From contig NZ_CP051006.1 of NCBI RefSeq assembly GCF_014673495.1, forward strand, positions 4,464,001-4,528,000: a stretch of 64,000 nt of DNA, written 5' to 3'. Numbering within the stretch: position 1 is the stretch's first letter; every line of letters starts with the position of its first letter. Below the pieces are notes generated by a model. It saw only the letters and a program-made list of their open reading frames with translations, had not been told where the DNA came from and did no database searches. Positions 50,598 through 59,960 of the stretch are shown in pieces. This DNA comes from Streptomyces griseofuscus (GTDB lineage: Bacteria; Actinomycetota; Actinomycetes; Streptomycetales; Streptomycetaceae). The position numbers and the translations under genes are program-made.

Positions 50598-50915
50598 GGC
50601 TCGACCCCCTCGGTGACGGGGCTCGACGGCCCCAGAGTCTGACACGCGTTCATGATCTGGATCGGACTCTCCGTGGAGAGGCCGGTCCGTAGGGCTTCCA
50701 CGGTACCTGAGCCCGCGCCCATACGGTACGTCGCCCGCAGCACGCGCGTGTGCACAGAACCTTCGAGGCGCCCTGTCCTCGCTGGTCAGTGGCGATTTTA
50801 ACCACTTATCGGGGAACGACCCGCCGATGGAAGTGAGAGTTCTCTCTAACCGGCCCTCGGCGGGTACCGCTCATGTGTGCGAACTGGGGTGCGCGCAGCC
50901 TTTCGCGCGACCGGG
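50598..50915. other. Intergenic, about 320 bp
   Basis: Upstream of DUF3073 (-) and downstream of vdh (-). An AT-richer patch (CGATTTTAACCACTTATCGG) lies at 50793-50812. The vdh stop sits in a small hairpin (ACCGGG-CACTGA-CCCGGT). No gene or RNA was recognised. Confidence 0.45.
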
Positions 50916-52019
50916 TCAGTGCCCGGTGCGGCCCGCGCGCGCCTCGGCCATCCGCTGCTCGGCGATCCGGTCGGCCGCCGCGGCCGGCGGAATTCCGTCT
51001 TCCTTCGCACGTGCGAATATGGCCAGCGTGGTGTCGAAGATCCGCGTCGCCTTCGCCCTGCACCGCTCGAAGTCGAAGCCGTGCAGCTCGTCGGCCACCT
51101 GGATGACCCCGCCCGCGTTCACCACGTAGTCCGGCGCGTAGAGGATCCCGCGGTCGGCGAGGTCCTTCTCCACACCCGGGTGGGCGAGCTGGTTGTTGGC
51201 CGCGCCGCACACCACCTTGGCGGTGAGCACCGGCACGGTCTCGTCGTTCAGGGCGCCGCCGAGCGCGCAGGGCGCGTAGATGTCCAGGCCCTCCAGCCGG
51301 ATCAGCGCGTCGGTGTCGGCGACCGCCGTCACGCCCTCGTGCTCGTCGAGGATCCGCTGGACGGCGTCCGGGCGGACATCCGTGATGACGACCTTCGCGC
51401 CCTCGTCCAGCAGGTGGCGCACCAGATGGTGGCCGACCTTGCCGACCCCGGCGACACCGACCGTGCGATCGCGCAGCGAGGGGTCGCCCCACAGGTGCTG
51501 GGCGCAGGCGCGCATGCTCTGGTAGACGCCGAAGGAGGTCAGCACCGAGGAGTCGCCTGCGCCGCCGTTCTCCGGGGAGCGGCCGGTGGTCCAGCGGCAT
51601 TCGCGGGCCACCACGTCCATGTCGGCCACATAGGTGCCGACGTCGCAGGCGGTGACGTAGCGCCCGCCGAGGGAGGCGACCATCCGGCCGTAGGCGAGCA
51701 GGAGTTCCTCGGTCTTGTCGCGCTCCGGGTCGCCGATGATCACGGCCTTGCCGCCGCCGTGGTCCAGGCCGGCCATGGCGTTCTTGTACGACATACCGCG
51801 CGCGAGGTTGAGCGCGTCGGCGACGGCCTCGGCCTCGGTGGCGTACGGGTAGAAGCGGGTGCCGCCGAGGGCCGGGCCCAGAGCGGTGGAGTGGAGCGCG
51901 ATCACGGCCTTGAGGCCGCTGGCGCGGTCCTGGCAGAGCACGACCTGCTCATGACCGCCCTGCTCCGAGTGGAACAGGGTGTGCAGGACATCAGCAGGCG
52001 CGCCGGTTACGTCGGTCAC
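50916..52019 (-). CDS. vdh: Leucine/valine dehydrogenase
   Basis: 367 aa. Oxidative deamination of branched-chain amino acids, using NAD. GHEQVVLCQDRASGLKAVIALHSTALGPALGGTRFYPYATEAEAVADALNLARGMSYKNAMAGLDHGGGKAVI contains the catalytic Lys region. The Rossmann domain has VGVAGVGKVGHHLV. The length and sequence match Streptomyces valine dehydrogenase. Divergent from the gene at 52218. The genomic place next to DUF3073 agrees with vdh of S. coelicolor (from memory). Confidence 0.92.
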   Translation of the reverse strand: MTDVTGAPADVLHTLFHSEQGGHEQVVLCQDRASGLKAVIALHSTALGPALGGTRFYPYATEAEAVADALNLARGMSYKNAMAGLDHGGGKAVIIGDPERDKTEELLLAYGRMVASLGGRYVTACDVGTYVADMDVVARECRWTTGRSPENGGAGDSSVLTSFGVYQSMRACAQHLWGDPSLRDRTVGVAGVGKVGHHLVRHLLDEGAKVVITDVRPDAVQRILDEHEGVTAVADTDALIRLEGLDIYAPCALGGALNDETVPVLTAKVVCGAANNQLAHPGVEKDLADRGILYAPDYVVNAGGVIQVADELHGFDFERCRAKATRIFDTTLAIFARAKEDGIPPAAAADRIAEQRMAEARAGRTGH

Positions 52020-52217
52020 TGTGGTGACTCCTGTGTACTAGCGGCGAGTGGGGCCAGCTCCCGTACGGGTGGCGGGTGCTGGTGGCATGAGCGTAGAGCC
52101 TGGGTCCGGGCACCGTCCGCGCAGTGTTCAGGATCACCCGCACGGGCTCACCGCACCTTCTTGGCCATGGCACGATTTGCAGTGTTTCCAGCCGGGTTCG
52201 ATGGGGAGGGAGCAGGC

Positions 52218-53060
52218 GTGCCGAAGGTTTCCTCCGTGGTCGTCCCCTATGCCGCCTACCTGCGCGTGTACGAGCCGCTGGGCGCCTTCCCGGAGCCGGA
52301 GCGCGGCCACTGGGCGCGCTACGCCCGCCGCCGGGACCGGCCCTCGTACCAGGACGAACTGCGGCGCTCGCTGGCCGACTTGGTGCCGACCCCGCCCATC
52401 GCGGTACCGGTGCGCGAGAGCGGCGACGCCTTTGTGCTGGAGGTCGACGGGGTGGTCTGCGTGTGCCCCTGGCGGACCCGGCTGCGCGGCTGGCAGGCGC
52501 TGGAGGAACTCGGCGCGGAGCTGCCCCCGCCGGTGCTGGACGCGGTGCTGCCCCCGGTGGTGCGCCGGCAGGCGGCCCTGGACTACGAGCGCTGGCTCGG
52601 GCGCAATCCCGACGCCCGCCCGTGGATCCGCACGGCGACCTGGCAGGTGCCGGTGAACTGGTTCGTGCTGGTCACGGACGAGGAACGGCGGTACGACAAG
52701 GGGGCCGCCGAGGCGCCCCCGGTGCTGCGCTACCGCACGCCGATGGTGCAGGCCCGGCGCCGGGTGGCCAGGGCGCTGCGCACCCTGAAGGAGTCCGTGG
52801 GGGAAGGGCCGCTGGTCGACGGTCTGCTGGACGTCGGCCGCTGGCTGGAGGAGTTCCATCCGAGGTCGCTGGTGGAGCTGGACTACGGCGGTCTGGTGCA
52901 TGTGCTGCCGGCCGACGAGTTGGCGGACGACCACTCGGCGGCGGATGTGGCCGAGGGCATCGAGGCGCTGCGCCGGGGGGACGAGGCCGCGGCCGGGGAG
53001 GCGTACGCGCGGCTCGTGGAGCGGTGGCGTGCGGTGCGGGATCGGCGTTCGGCGAACTGA
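52218..53060 (+). CDS. Conserved hypothetical protein upstream of bldC
   Basis: 280 aa cytoplasmic protein, no signal peptide. VPKVSSVVVPYAAYLRVYEPLGAFPEPERGHWARYARRRDRPSYQDELRRSLADL, then WQALEELGAELPPPVLDAVLP, then PWIRTATWQVPVNWFVLVTDEERRYD, then RTLKESVGEGPLVDGLLDVGRWLEEFHPRSLVELDYGGLVHV. It is conserved in Streptomyces but I recognise no enzyme motif. GTG 52218 follows GGGGAGGGAG. A longer frame back to 50877 is antisense to vdh and rejected. Confidence 0.85.
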   Translation: MPKVSSVVVPYAAYLRVYEPLGAFPEPERGHWARYARRRDRPSYQDELRRSLADLVPTPPIAVPVRESGDAFVLEVDGVVCVCPWRTRLRGWQALEELGAELPPPVLDAVLPPVVRRQAALDYERWLGRNPDARPWIRTATWQVPVNWFVLVTDEERRYDKGAAEAPPVLRYRTPMVQARRRVARALRTLKESVGEGPLVDGLLDVGRWLEEFHPRSLVELDYGGLVHVLPADELADDHSAADVAEGIEALRRGDEAAAGEAYARLVERWRAVRDRRSAN

Positions 53061-53614
53061 CGTTCAAACAGAAACCGCCAGAACGTGATCCGCGTCACAG
53101 CTCAGACGGCGTTCAACGGCGTACGGTCAAGCGCGCTTCACCCAACTGACGGGGCGTCGGCCCCGATCCGGGCGTTTGCGTCAAGGACGCCCGAAAGGTG
53201 ATGGACTGCACGTACGGGGCCCTTGCGCCTCTTCCCCCTCCTCATGCCAAAATAGGACAAGGAGTCCGGGGAGGGCTCCTTCCGTCCAAGTGTGGTGCAC
53301 TATGGGCGGAATCTCTGCATTGCACGCTTTGGGGGGTCTGATGCCTCCTGATCGCCCTGTGACTGATCGTCACGGTGGCGTGACTGTCCGCTATGGCATG
53401 GTCCATCGGCTTCCGTCGCTGATGAACACCTGGGAGGGCAATTCCATCGGTTTGGCCGACCGGGCTGGACAGATGGTGTAGTTGTAGTGCCGAGGACAAG
53501 CCGTTCGTCCTATAACCGACTCGACTCGCGTCCGCCATTTCGGGCAACGCGGGTCAAGGTGCAGAATTTAGAGGAAAGAACCGAGAAGGTTCGGTTCTCC
53601 CGAGGAGGCCGCTC
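53061..53614. other. bldC upstream region and leader, about 550 bp
   Basis: No gene supported. It holds alternating GTGAC/GTCAC half-sites at 53359-53384, a TATAAC -10-like hexamer at 53511-53516 (weak -35) that would give a ~95-nt leader, and an 8-bp hairpin (53577-53598) three nt before the bldC ribosome-binding site. Confidence 0.55.
53359..53384 (+). promoter_or_regulatory. Overlapping dyads upstream of bldC, BldD-box-like
   Basis: GTGAC-TGATC-GTCAC (53359-53373) overlaps GTCACG-GTGG-CGTGAC (53369-53384). The first fits the BldD consensus outer half-sites TNAC-N5-GTNA; the two inner bases deviate. BldD is known to control bldC in Streptomyces. Confidence 0.45.
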
Positions 53615-53821
53615 ATGACCGCTCGCACCCCTGATGCCGAGCCGCTGCTGACCCCGGCTGAGGTCGCCACCATGTTCCGCGTCGACCCCAAGACGGTCAC
53701 GCGGTGGGCGAAGGCCGGCAAGCTCACGTCGATCCGCACGCTCGGCGGGCACCGCCGTTACCGCGAGGCTGAGGTCCGCGCTCTGCTCGCGGGCATCCCG
53801 CAGCAGCGCAGCGAGGCCTGA
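53615..53821 (+). CDS. bldC: BldC MerR-like developmental regulator
   Basis: 68 aa. MTARTPDAEPLLTPAEVATMFRVDPKTVTRWAKAGKLTSIRTLGGHRRYREAEVRALLAGIPQQRSEA is the S. coelicolor BldC protein (recalled): a single winged-helix DNA-binding domain of the MerR type with no effector domain. It binds direct repeats and delays entry into development. GAGGAGG lies 6 nt before the ATG. Confidence 0.97.
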   Translation: MTARTPDAEPLLTPAEVATMFRVDPKTVTRWAKAGKLTSIRTLGGHRRYREAEVRALLAGIPQQRSEA

Positions 53822-53981
53822 CCGAGCAGGCGGAACAACTGAATACAGGGCGAAACGGCAGGCCCCCCAACCTGCCGAGGCGCCCGAAACCCTAGCTTCA
53901 AGCGACGCGGGACCTGCCCCAACAGGCCCCACGCCCAGGCCGAAAAGAACGTTGTAGGCAAGCGACACAGGGTGCGTCGTC

Positions 53982-54021
53982 GATCGCGCTGGACTCCGCC
54001 GGGTCCAGCGCGATCTGTTTT
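53982..54021 (+). terminator. bldC terminator
   Basis: GATCGCGCTGGAC/GTCCAGCGCGATC 13-bp stem, 8-nt loop, followed by TGTTTT. Confidence 0.9.
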
Positions 54022-54104
54022 GTGCGCTGGTCGGGGGCGGGGTGAAGGGTCGATGAGGGTGCCGAGGGCGCACTCCGGTATGGAGTGCAATTGCACATAT
54101 TAAA

Positions 54105-54132
54105 TTGACCCGTTGTAGGAGAGGTGTAAGTT
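54105..54132 (+). promoter_or_regulatory. Orphan promoter downstream of bldC
   Basis: TTGACC (54105-54110), 16-nt spacer and TAAGTT (54127-54132) form a near-consensus vegetative promoter on the + strand. No + strand gene starts within 400 bp. Confidence 0.5.
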
Positions 54133-54263
54133 GCGCTGTTCTGAAAACTCATGCAGTGACACCCGTCACATGCCGGGTGACTTGTTGCCGCGGGCATGCG
54201 TACGCTAATGGAATCACCGGTTCCACTCTCCCCTGCGTGAAGGGGAGTTGGGACCCGCGCCGG

Positions 54264-54416
54264 TCACGCCGTACGAGATGGCCGGCCCTCGCTCATCGCC
54301 AGCCGCAGCAGCCGGTGGCAGTCCGGGCAGTGCCGGGTGAGATGCCGGTACGACGAGGCGGCCGCGAGGTGCGCTCGCAGCAGCGCCCGCGTCTCGTGCC
54401 TGACCGAGGTCCCCAT
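54264..54416 (-). CDS. DUF6274-family small protein
   Basis: 50 aa. MGTSVRHETRALLRAHLAAASSYRHLTRHCPDCHRLLRLAMSEGRPSRTA, with a CxxC pair flanked by His (RHCPDCHR) that could bind zinc. It matches a small Streptomyces family next to bldC. AGAAGG lies 3 nt before the ATG. A longer frame reaching 54674 is rejected because it runs into tRNA-Asp. Confidence 0.75.
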   Translation of the reverse strand: MGTSVRHETRALLRAHLAAASSYRHLTRHCPDCHRLLRLAMSEGRPSRTA

Positions 54417-54596
54417 GTCCTTCTGGGTACCGAGTGAAGTGGACGCAGTCAAGGCCGCGCGACGGCATGGAAGCGTCCGTAAGCGCCCAGACGGGGCCGC
54501 GTGAGCTTCTGATCGGGTTTGCCGACTTTCGTTGCCCTCAGGGGCCGTCAGGCGGCGCCGTGCGGGCGCGACTCCCCCTCTGGGGCCGGGACATGA

Positions 54597-54632
54597 GTAA
54601 GGCCCGCGATCCTCAAGGGATGCGGGCCTTAC
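54597..54632 (-). terminator. Terminator for tRNA-Asp copy 1
   Basis: GTAAGGCCCGCGATCC pairs with GGGATGCGGGCCTTAC (one bulge), just downstream of tRNA-Asp on the minus strand. Confidence 0.75.
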
Positions 54633-54640
54633 TTCTGCTG

Positions 54641-54715
54641 CGGTCCTGACGGGATTTGAACCCGCGGCCTCCACCTTGACAGGGTGGCGAGCACTCCAAG
54701 CTGCTCCACAGGACC
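54641..54715 (-). tRNA. tRNA-Asp (anticodon GTC), copy 1
   Basis: 75 nt. Acceptor GGTCCTG/CAGGACC, anticodon stem CCACC/GGTGG with loop CTGTCAA, T-loop GGTTCAAATCC. Differs from copy 2 at one D-loop base. Confidence 0.95.
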
Positions 54716-54812
54716 AGGTTTCGCGGCACTTGGCTTGTTGCTTTGTGCTGCGAGATGAGACTGTACAGGAGGTGGGCCCGCCAGGTCGAACTCACCCCCT
54801 GTGAGCGGTCGG

Positions 54813-57800
54813 TTACGGTGCGGCCGCGTCGATCGCCTTCACGATCCGCTTGTCGGAGACGGGGTACGCCGTGCCCAGCGCATGCGCGAAATAGCTGACC
54901 CGCAGCTCCTCCAGCATCCAGCGGATGTCCAGGACCTGCTGCGGAACGGGCCGCCCCTGCGGAAGCTGCTCCAGCAGCCAGGCGTACTCGTCCCGCATCT
55001 CATGGACCTTCTCCATACGCGTGGTGTCCCGCTGCACGTTCGCCGGCATCTGCTGGAGCCGCCGGTCCGCCGCCACCAGGTACCGCATCAGATCCGGCAG
55101 CCGGCGTATCCCCGCCCAGGTGACGAACCCGGGCTTCACCAGCGCGTCCAGCTGCTCGCGGACGTCCGTGAGGTTCGCGAGGAGCGCGGGGCTGCGCACG
55201 GCCTTCAGGCGCCGCTCACAGGCCCCCCACGCGGCCAGCACCTGCTGCACCTGGCCGACCGTGCGCACCGTGGTGTCCACGATCTCGGCGCGCACCTTGT
55301 CGTACAGCTTCCGGTACGACTCCTCGTCCCACGCGGGGCCGCCGAAGTCCGCGATCAGCTTGTCCGCGGCGGCCATCGCACAGTCGTCGAACAGGGCCTG
55401 GATCGACCCGTGCGGATTGGCGGACAGCCCCAGCTTCTGCTGGTTGCTGAGCTTCTCGGACGCGAACTTGGCAGGGTTCACCGGGATGTTGCGCAGGATC
55501 AGCCGCCGGGTGCCCTTCCACATGGCCTCCGCCTGCTCGGCCTCCGTGTCGAAGAGCCGTACGGAGACCGTGTCGCCGTCGTCCACCAGCGCCGGGTACG
55601 CCCTCACCGGCTGTCCGGCCCGGCGCGTCTCGAAGACCCGGCTGAGCGTGCCGATCGTCCAGTCGGTCAGCCCCTCGCGCTCCAGGGCGGGCCCGCCCTC
55701 GCGGGACGCGGACGCCGCCGCGGCCTGGGAGAGCGCCTTGCGCGCCTTCGGCTTCAGGCTGAGCTTGAGCGCCTCCAGGTCCTTGTCCTCGGCCAGCTTC
55801 CGGCGCCGCTCGTCGACGATCCGGAAGGTGATCCGAAGATGCTCGGGGACCTTGGCCCAGTCGAAGTCCTCCGCCTCGAACGGCACCCCGACCATGCGCT
55901 TGAGCTCACGCGCCATCGTCACGGTCAGCGGCTCCTGGAGGGGCACCGCCCGCTCCAGGAACGCCTTGGCGTAGTTCGGCGCGGGCACGTAGTTGCGCCG
56001 GATCGGCTTGGGCAGGGACCGGATCAGCTCCGTGACGACCTCTTCCCGCAGGCCCGGGATCTGCCAGTCGAAGCCCTCGTCGGTGACCTGGTTGAGGACC
56101 TGGAGCGGGATGTGCACGGTCACACCGTCCGCGTCCGCGCCCGGCTCGAACTGGTAGGTGACCCGGAACTTCAGGGCACCCTGCCGCCAGCTGTCCGGAT
56201 AGTCGTCCTTGGTGACGGCCTCCGCGGACTCGCGGATCAGCATCTCCCGCTCGAAGTCCAGGAAGTCCGGCTGCTCGTGCCGCTTCCGCTTCCACCAGGA
56301 GTCGAAGTGCGCGCCCGAGACGACATGTTCGGGCACCCGCTGCTCGTAGAAGTCGAACAGCGTCTCGTCGTCCACCACGATGTCCCGGCGCCGCGCCCGG
56401 TGCTCCAGCTCCTCGACCTCGCTGAGGAGCTTGCGGTTGTCGGCGTAGAACTTGTGGTGGGTGCGCCAGTCGCCCTCCACCAGCGCGTTGCGGATGAACA
56501 GCTCGCGGGAGACCTCGGGGTCGATCCGGCCGTAGTTCACCTTGCGCTGGGCGACGATCGGCACGCCGTACAGCGTGACCTTCTCGTACGCCATCACGGC
56601 CGCCTGGTCCTTCTCCCAGTGCGGCTCGCTGTACGTGCGCTTCAGCAGATGCCCGGCGATCGGCTCGACCCACTCGGGCTCGATCTTCGCGTTGACCCGC
56701 GCCCACAGCCGGCTGGTCTCCACCAGCTCGGCCGACATCACGAACTTGGGCTGCTTCTTGAACAGCGCCGAGCCCGGGAAGATCGCGAACTTGGCGTTGC
56801 GGGCGCCCAGATACTCGTTCTTGTTGCCCTCCCGTACGTCCTTCATCCCGACGTGGGAGAGGAGTCCGGCGAGCAGGGAGACATGGACGCGGTCGGCGGG
56901 GGCGTCGTCCTCGGCGAGATGGATGCCCATCTGCTTGGCCACGGTCCGCAGCTGGGTGTAGATGTCCTGCCACTCGCGGATGCGCAGGAAGTTCAGGTAC
57001 TCCTGCTTGCACATCCGCCGGAACGAGCTGGAGCCGCGCTCCTTCTGCTGCTCGCGCACATACCGCCACAGGTTGAGATAGGCGAGGAAGTCGCTGGTCT
57101 CGTCCTTGAAACGGGCGTGCTGCTGGTCGGCCTGCGCCTGCTTGTCGGCGGGGCGTTCGCGCGGGTCCTGGATGGACAGGGCGGCCGCGATGACCATGAC
57201 CTCGCGGACACAGCCGTTGCGGTCCGCCTCCAGCACCATCCGGGCGAGCCGCGGGTCCACGGGCAGCTGGGCGAGCTTGCGGCCGGTGTCGGTGAGCCGC
57301 TTGCGGGGGTCCTTCTCCGCGGGGTCGATCGCGCCCAGTTCCTGGAGGAGCTGCACGCCGTCGCGGATGTTGCGGTGGTCCGGCGGGTCGATGAACGGGA
57401 ACTTCTCGATGTCGCCGAGGCCGGCCGCGGTCATCTGGAGGATGACGGAGGCCAGGTTGGTGCGCAGGATCTCCGCGTCGGTGAACTCCGGCCGGGCCAG
57501 GAAGTCGTCCTCGCTGTACAGCCGGATGCAGATGCCGTCGGAGGTACGGCCGCAGCGGCCCTTGCGCTGGTTGGCGCTGGCCTGCGAGACCGGCTCGATG
57601 GGCAGCCGCTGGACCTTGGTGCGGTGGCTGTAGCGGCTGATCCGGGCGAAGCCGGGGTCGATGACGTACTTGATGCCCGGGACGGTCAGCGAGGTCTCGG
57701 CGACGTTCGTGGCCAGCACGATCCGGCGCCCGGTGTGCTGCTGGAAGACCCGGTGCTGCTCGGCGTGCGACAGCCGGGCGTACAGCGGCAGCACCTCGGT

Positions 57801-58757
57801 GAATCTGTACTTCTTCTTCTCCAGCGCGTCCGCCGTGTCGCGGATCTCCCGCTCGCCGGAGAGGAAGACGAGGATGTCGCCCTTGCCCTCGGCCTGGAGC
57901 TCCTCGACCGCGTCACAGATCGCGGTGATCTGGTCGCGGTCGGCGTCCTCGGACTCTTCTTCGAGCAGCGGCCGGTAGCGCACCTCCACGGGGTACGTCC
58001 GCCCGCTGACCTCGACGATCGGGGCGTCCCCGAAGTGCCGGGAGAAGCGCTCGGGGTCGATGGTCGCCGAGGTGATGACGACCTTGAGGTCCGGCCGCTT
58101 GGGCAGCAGCTGGGCGAGATAGCCCAGCAGGAAGTCGATGTTGAGGGACCGCTCGTGGGCCTCGTCGATGATGATCGTGTCGTAGGCGCGCAGCTCGCGG
58201 TCGGTCTGGATCTCGGCGAGCAGGATGCCGTCCGTCATCAGCTTCACGAAGGTGGCGTCCGGGTTCACCTGGTCGGTGAACCGCACCTTCCAGCCGACGG
58301 CCTCGCCGAGCGGGGTGCGCAGCTCCTCGGCGACACGCTCGGCGACGGTACGGGCGGCGATCCGGCGGGGCTGGGTGTGCCCGATCATGCCGCGCACACC
58401 GCGGCCCAGTTCCAGACAGATCTTGGGGATCTGCGTCGTCTTTCCGGAACCGGTCTCACCGGCGACGATGACGACCTGGTGATCGCGGATGGCCGCCGCG
58501 ATCTCGTCCTTCTTCTGGCTGACGGGCAGCTGTTCGGGATAGGTGACGGCCGGCACGCGGGCGCGCCGCTCGGCCATCCGGCCCGCCGCCTTGTCGAGCT
58601 CGCCCTCGATCTCGGCGAACACGGCATCACGGGCTTCGGGCTTACGGATCTTGCGCGCGCCCTCGAGCCGCCGTCCGAGCCGGTGCGCGTCACGCAGCGA
58701 CAACTCGGTCAGACGGGCGGCGAGGGAGCCGAGGGCGGGGGCTGGATGCGTAGACAT
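54813..58757 (-). CDS. hrpA: ATP-dependent RNA helicase HrpA
   Basis: 1314 aa DEAH/RHA helicase. Motif I GETGSGKTTQ, Ia TQPRRIAARTVA, II DEAH (IIIDEAHERSLN), III SATID, IV-VI with LATNVAETSLTVPGIKYVIDPG and GRCGRTSDG, then winged-helix, HA2, OB_NTP_bind and the long DUF3418 C-terminal extension (~710-1300) typical of bacterial HrpA. It unwinds RNA; HrpA processes mRNA in E. coli and rescues stalled ribosomes there. The end overlaps nothing; the gene stops ~100 bp before tRNA-Asp copy 1. Start ATG 58757. Confidence 0.96.
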   Translation of the reverse strand: MSTHPAPALGSLAARLTELSLRDAHRLGRRLEGARKIRKPEARDAVFAEIEGELDKAAGRMAERRARVPAVTYPEQLPVSQKKDEIAAAIRDHQVVIVAGETGSGKTTQIPKICLELGRGVRGMIGHTQPRRIAARTVAERVAEELRTPLGEAVGWKVRFTDQVNPDATFVKLMTDGILLAEIQTDRELRAYDTIIIDEAHERSLNIDFLLGYLAQLLPKRPDLKVVITSATIDPERFSRHFGDAPIVEVSGRTYPVEVRYRPLLEEESEDADRDQITAICDAVEELQAEGKGDILVFLSGEREIRDTADALEKKKYRFTEVLPLYARLSHAEQHRVFQQHTGRRIVLATNVAETSLTVPGIKYVIDPGFARISRYSHRTKVQRLPIEPVSQASANQRKGRCGRTSDGICIRLYSEDDFLARPEFTDAEILRTNLASVILQMTAAGLGDIEKFPFIDPPDHRNIRDGVQLLQELGAIDPAEKDPRKRLTDTGRKLAQLPVDPRLARMVLEADRNGCVREVMVIAAALSIQDPRERPADKQAQADQQHARFKDETSDFLAYLNLWRYVREQQKERGSSSFRRMCKQEYLNFLRIREWQDIYTQLRTVAKQMGIHLAEDDAPADRVHVSLLAGLLSHVGMKDVREGNKNEYLGARNAKFAIFPGSALFKKQPKFVMSAELVETSRLWARVNAKIEPEWVEPIAGHLLKRTYSEPHWEKDQAAVMAYEKVTLYGVPIVAQRKVNYGRIDPEVSRELFIRNALVEGDWRTHHKFYADNRKLLSEVEELEHRARRRDIVVDDETLFDFYEQRVPEHVVSGAHFDSWWKRKRHEQPDFLDFEREMLIRESAEAVTKDDYPDSWRQGALKFRVTYQFEPGADADGVTVHIPLQVLNQVTDEGFDWQIPGLREEVVTELIRSLPKPIRRNYVPAPNYAKAFLERAVPLQEPLTVTMARELKRMVGVPFEAEDFDWAKVPEHLRITFRIVDERRRKLAEDKDLEALKLSLKPKARKALSQAAAASASREGGPALEREGLTDWTIGTLSRVFETRRAGQPVRAYPALVDDGDTVSVRLFDTEAEQAEAMWKGTRRLILRNIPVNPAKFASEKLSNQQKLGLSANPHGSIQALFDDCAMAAADKLIADFGGPAWDEESYRKLYDKVRAEIVDTTVRTVGQVQQVLAAWGACERRLKAVRSPALLANLTDVREQLDALVKPGFVTWAGIRRLPDLMRYLVAADRRLQQMPANVQRDTTRMEKVHEMRDEYAWLLEQLPQGRPVPQQVLDIRWMLEELRVSYFAHALGTAYPVSDKRIVKAIDAAAP

Positions 58758-58919
58758 ACGCGATCCAGGATCTCACCTCGGCCGAAACCCGGTCGACTGA
58801 TTTGCCGCCGGTGCGGGGCTGTGCCGATATGCGGCCCCCGCGTGGGCGCGATCAGCCGCCGCGAGCCCGCACCCGGCGATCGACAGGCACCTCCCACGGC
58901 GAGATGCCAGAGTTCCCCT

Positions 58920-59960
58920 ATGTCCGATTCGCGTATTTCCGAGTCGCGCTGGACGACGTTCAAGCGGTCCCCCTTCCTCCCCGCCACCGTCCTGCTCCTT
59001 CTCATCTCCGCCGCCGCCGGCCTCTTCGCGGGCTCCTACACCTACGCCATGGCGAACCCGACCCCGCACAGCATCCCGGCCGCGGTCACCGGCCCCTACG
59101 ACCGCCCGCCGGCCCGCCCCTTCATCGCGGGCATGGAGCACGCCCTGTCGGCCTCGCTGAAGCTGCACCCGTACCCGGACCGGGCCGCGGCCGTCCGCGC
59201 CGTGGACCAGCAGCGCGTCTTCGCGGTGATCGGCGCGCCCTCGGGTGGCGGCCCGGTCCGGGTGGACGTCTCCGCGGCCTCCGGTGCGACCGTCGCGCAG
59301 GTCCTCGGGGAGGCCGCGGGGAGCGTGGGCCGGGCCACCGGGACAGCCGTCGTGCTGCACGACCTCAAGCCGCTCCAGAAGGGTGACCCGCGAGGGCTGG
59401 CGATCTTCTACATCTCCCTCGCCGCCGTGGTGATCGGCTTCATCGGCGCGATCCAGCTCAGCGTGCACGCGAAGGCGCTGAACCCGTTGGAGCGCATCGC
59501 CTTCACCGTCGGCTACGCCCTGCTCGGCGGGTTCACGATCGCCGCGGTGGTGGACTGGTGGCTGGGCGCGCTGCGACTGCCGTTCGTGGAGTCCTGGCTG
59601 ATCCTCGCCCTGACGATGTTCACGTCCGGCATGGTCTTCACGATGTTCAACACGATGTTCGGGCGCTGGGCCATGCTGCCGACCTGGGGCCTGATGGTGC
59701 TGCTCGGCAACCCCTCGTCCGGGGGTGCCGTCTCCTGGCCGCTGCTGCCGTCCGCGCTCGGCACCATCGGCCGCTGGCTGCCGCCGGGCGCCTCGGTGAA
59801 CGCCCAGCACACCGCGGTCTACTTCCGGGGCGACCAGCACGCCTTCCCGTTCCTGGTGCTGGCCGGCTGGTCCGTCCTGGCCTGTGCGATCTTCCTGGTC
59901 TGGCGGCACCGCCACCCGGGCGGACGCCCGACGGGCCCGGCCCGGGAGGTCGGCGCCTAG
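58920..59960 (+). CDS. Integral membrane protein, ABC-2/DUF3533-like
   Basis: 346 aa. Helix 1 (FLPATVLLLLISAAAGLFAGSYTYAM) is followed by a ~160-residue extracytoplasmic region and a block of five helices (LAIFYISLAAVVIGFIGAIQLSV, FTVGYALLGGFTIAAVVDWWLG, VESWLILALTMFTSGMVFTMFNTMF, MLPTWGLMVLLGNPSSGG, FLVLAGWSVLACAIFLVW). The layout is that of ABC-2-like or DUF3533/YhgE-type transport proteins. Cargo unknown. Upstream of a convergent membrane gene. Confidence 0.75.
   Translation: MSDSRISESRWTTFKRSPFLPATVLLLLISAAAGLFAGSYTYAMANPTPHSIPAAVTGPYDRPPARPFIAGMEHALSASLKLHPYPDRAAAVRAVDQQRVFAVIGAPSGGGPVRVDVSAASGATVAQVLGEAAGSVGRATGTAVVLHDLKPLQKGDPRGLAIFYISLAAVVIGFIGAIQLSVHAKALNPLERIAFTVGYALLGGFTIAAVVDWWLGALRLPFVESWLILALTMFTSGMVFTMFNTMFGRWAMLPTWGLMVLLGNPSSGGAVSWPLLPSALGTIGRWLPPGASVNAQHTAVYFRGDQHAFPFLVLAGWSVLACAIFLVWRHRHPGGRPTGPAREVGA

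Larger units (their letters stand above)
53822..54263. other. Region between bldC and the DUF6274 gene, about 440 bp
   Basis: Contains a small hairpin (53856-53877), the bldC terminator (53982-54021), and an AT-rich stretch (54085-54132) with a perfect 12-bp palindrome GTGCAATTGCAC (54085-54096) and a TTGACC-N16-TAAGTT promoter on the + strand. No coding ORF follows that promoter. Confidence 0.55.

Noticed and set aside
54801..58900. Long + strand frame over hrpA
   Set aside because: Antisense to the HrpA helicase whose motifs are intact; only the last part from 58920 encodes a believable membrane protein.
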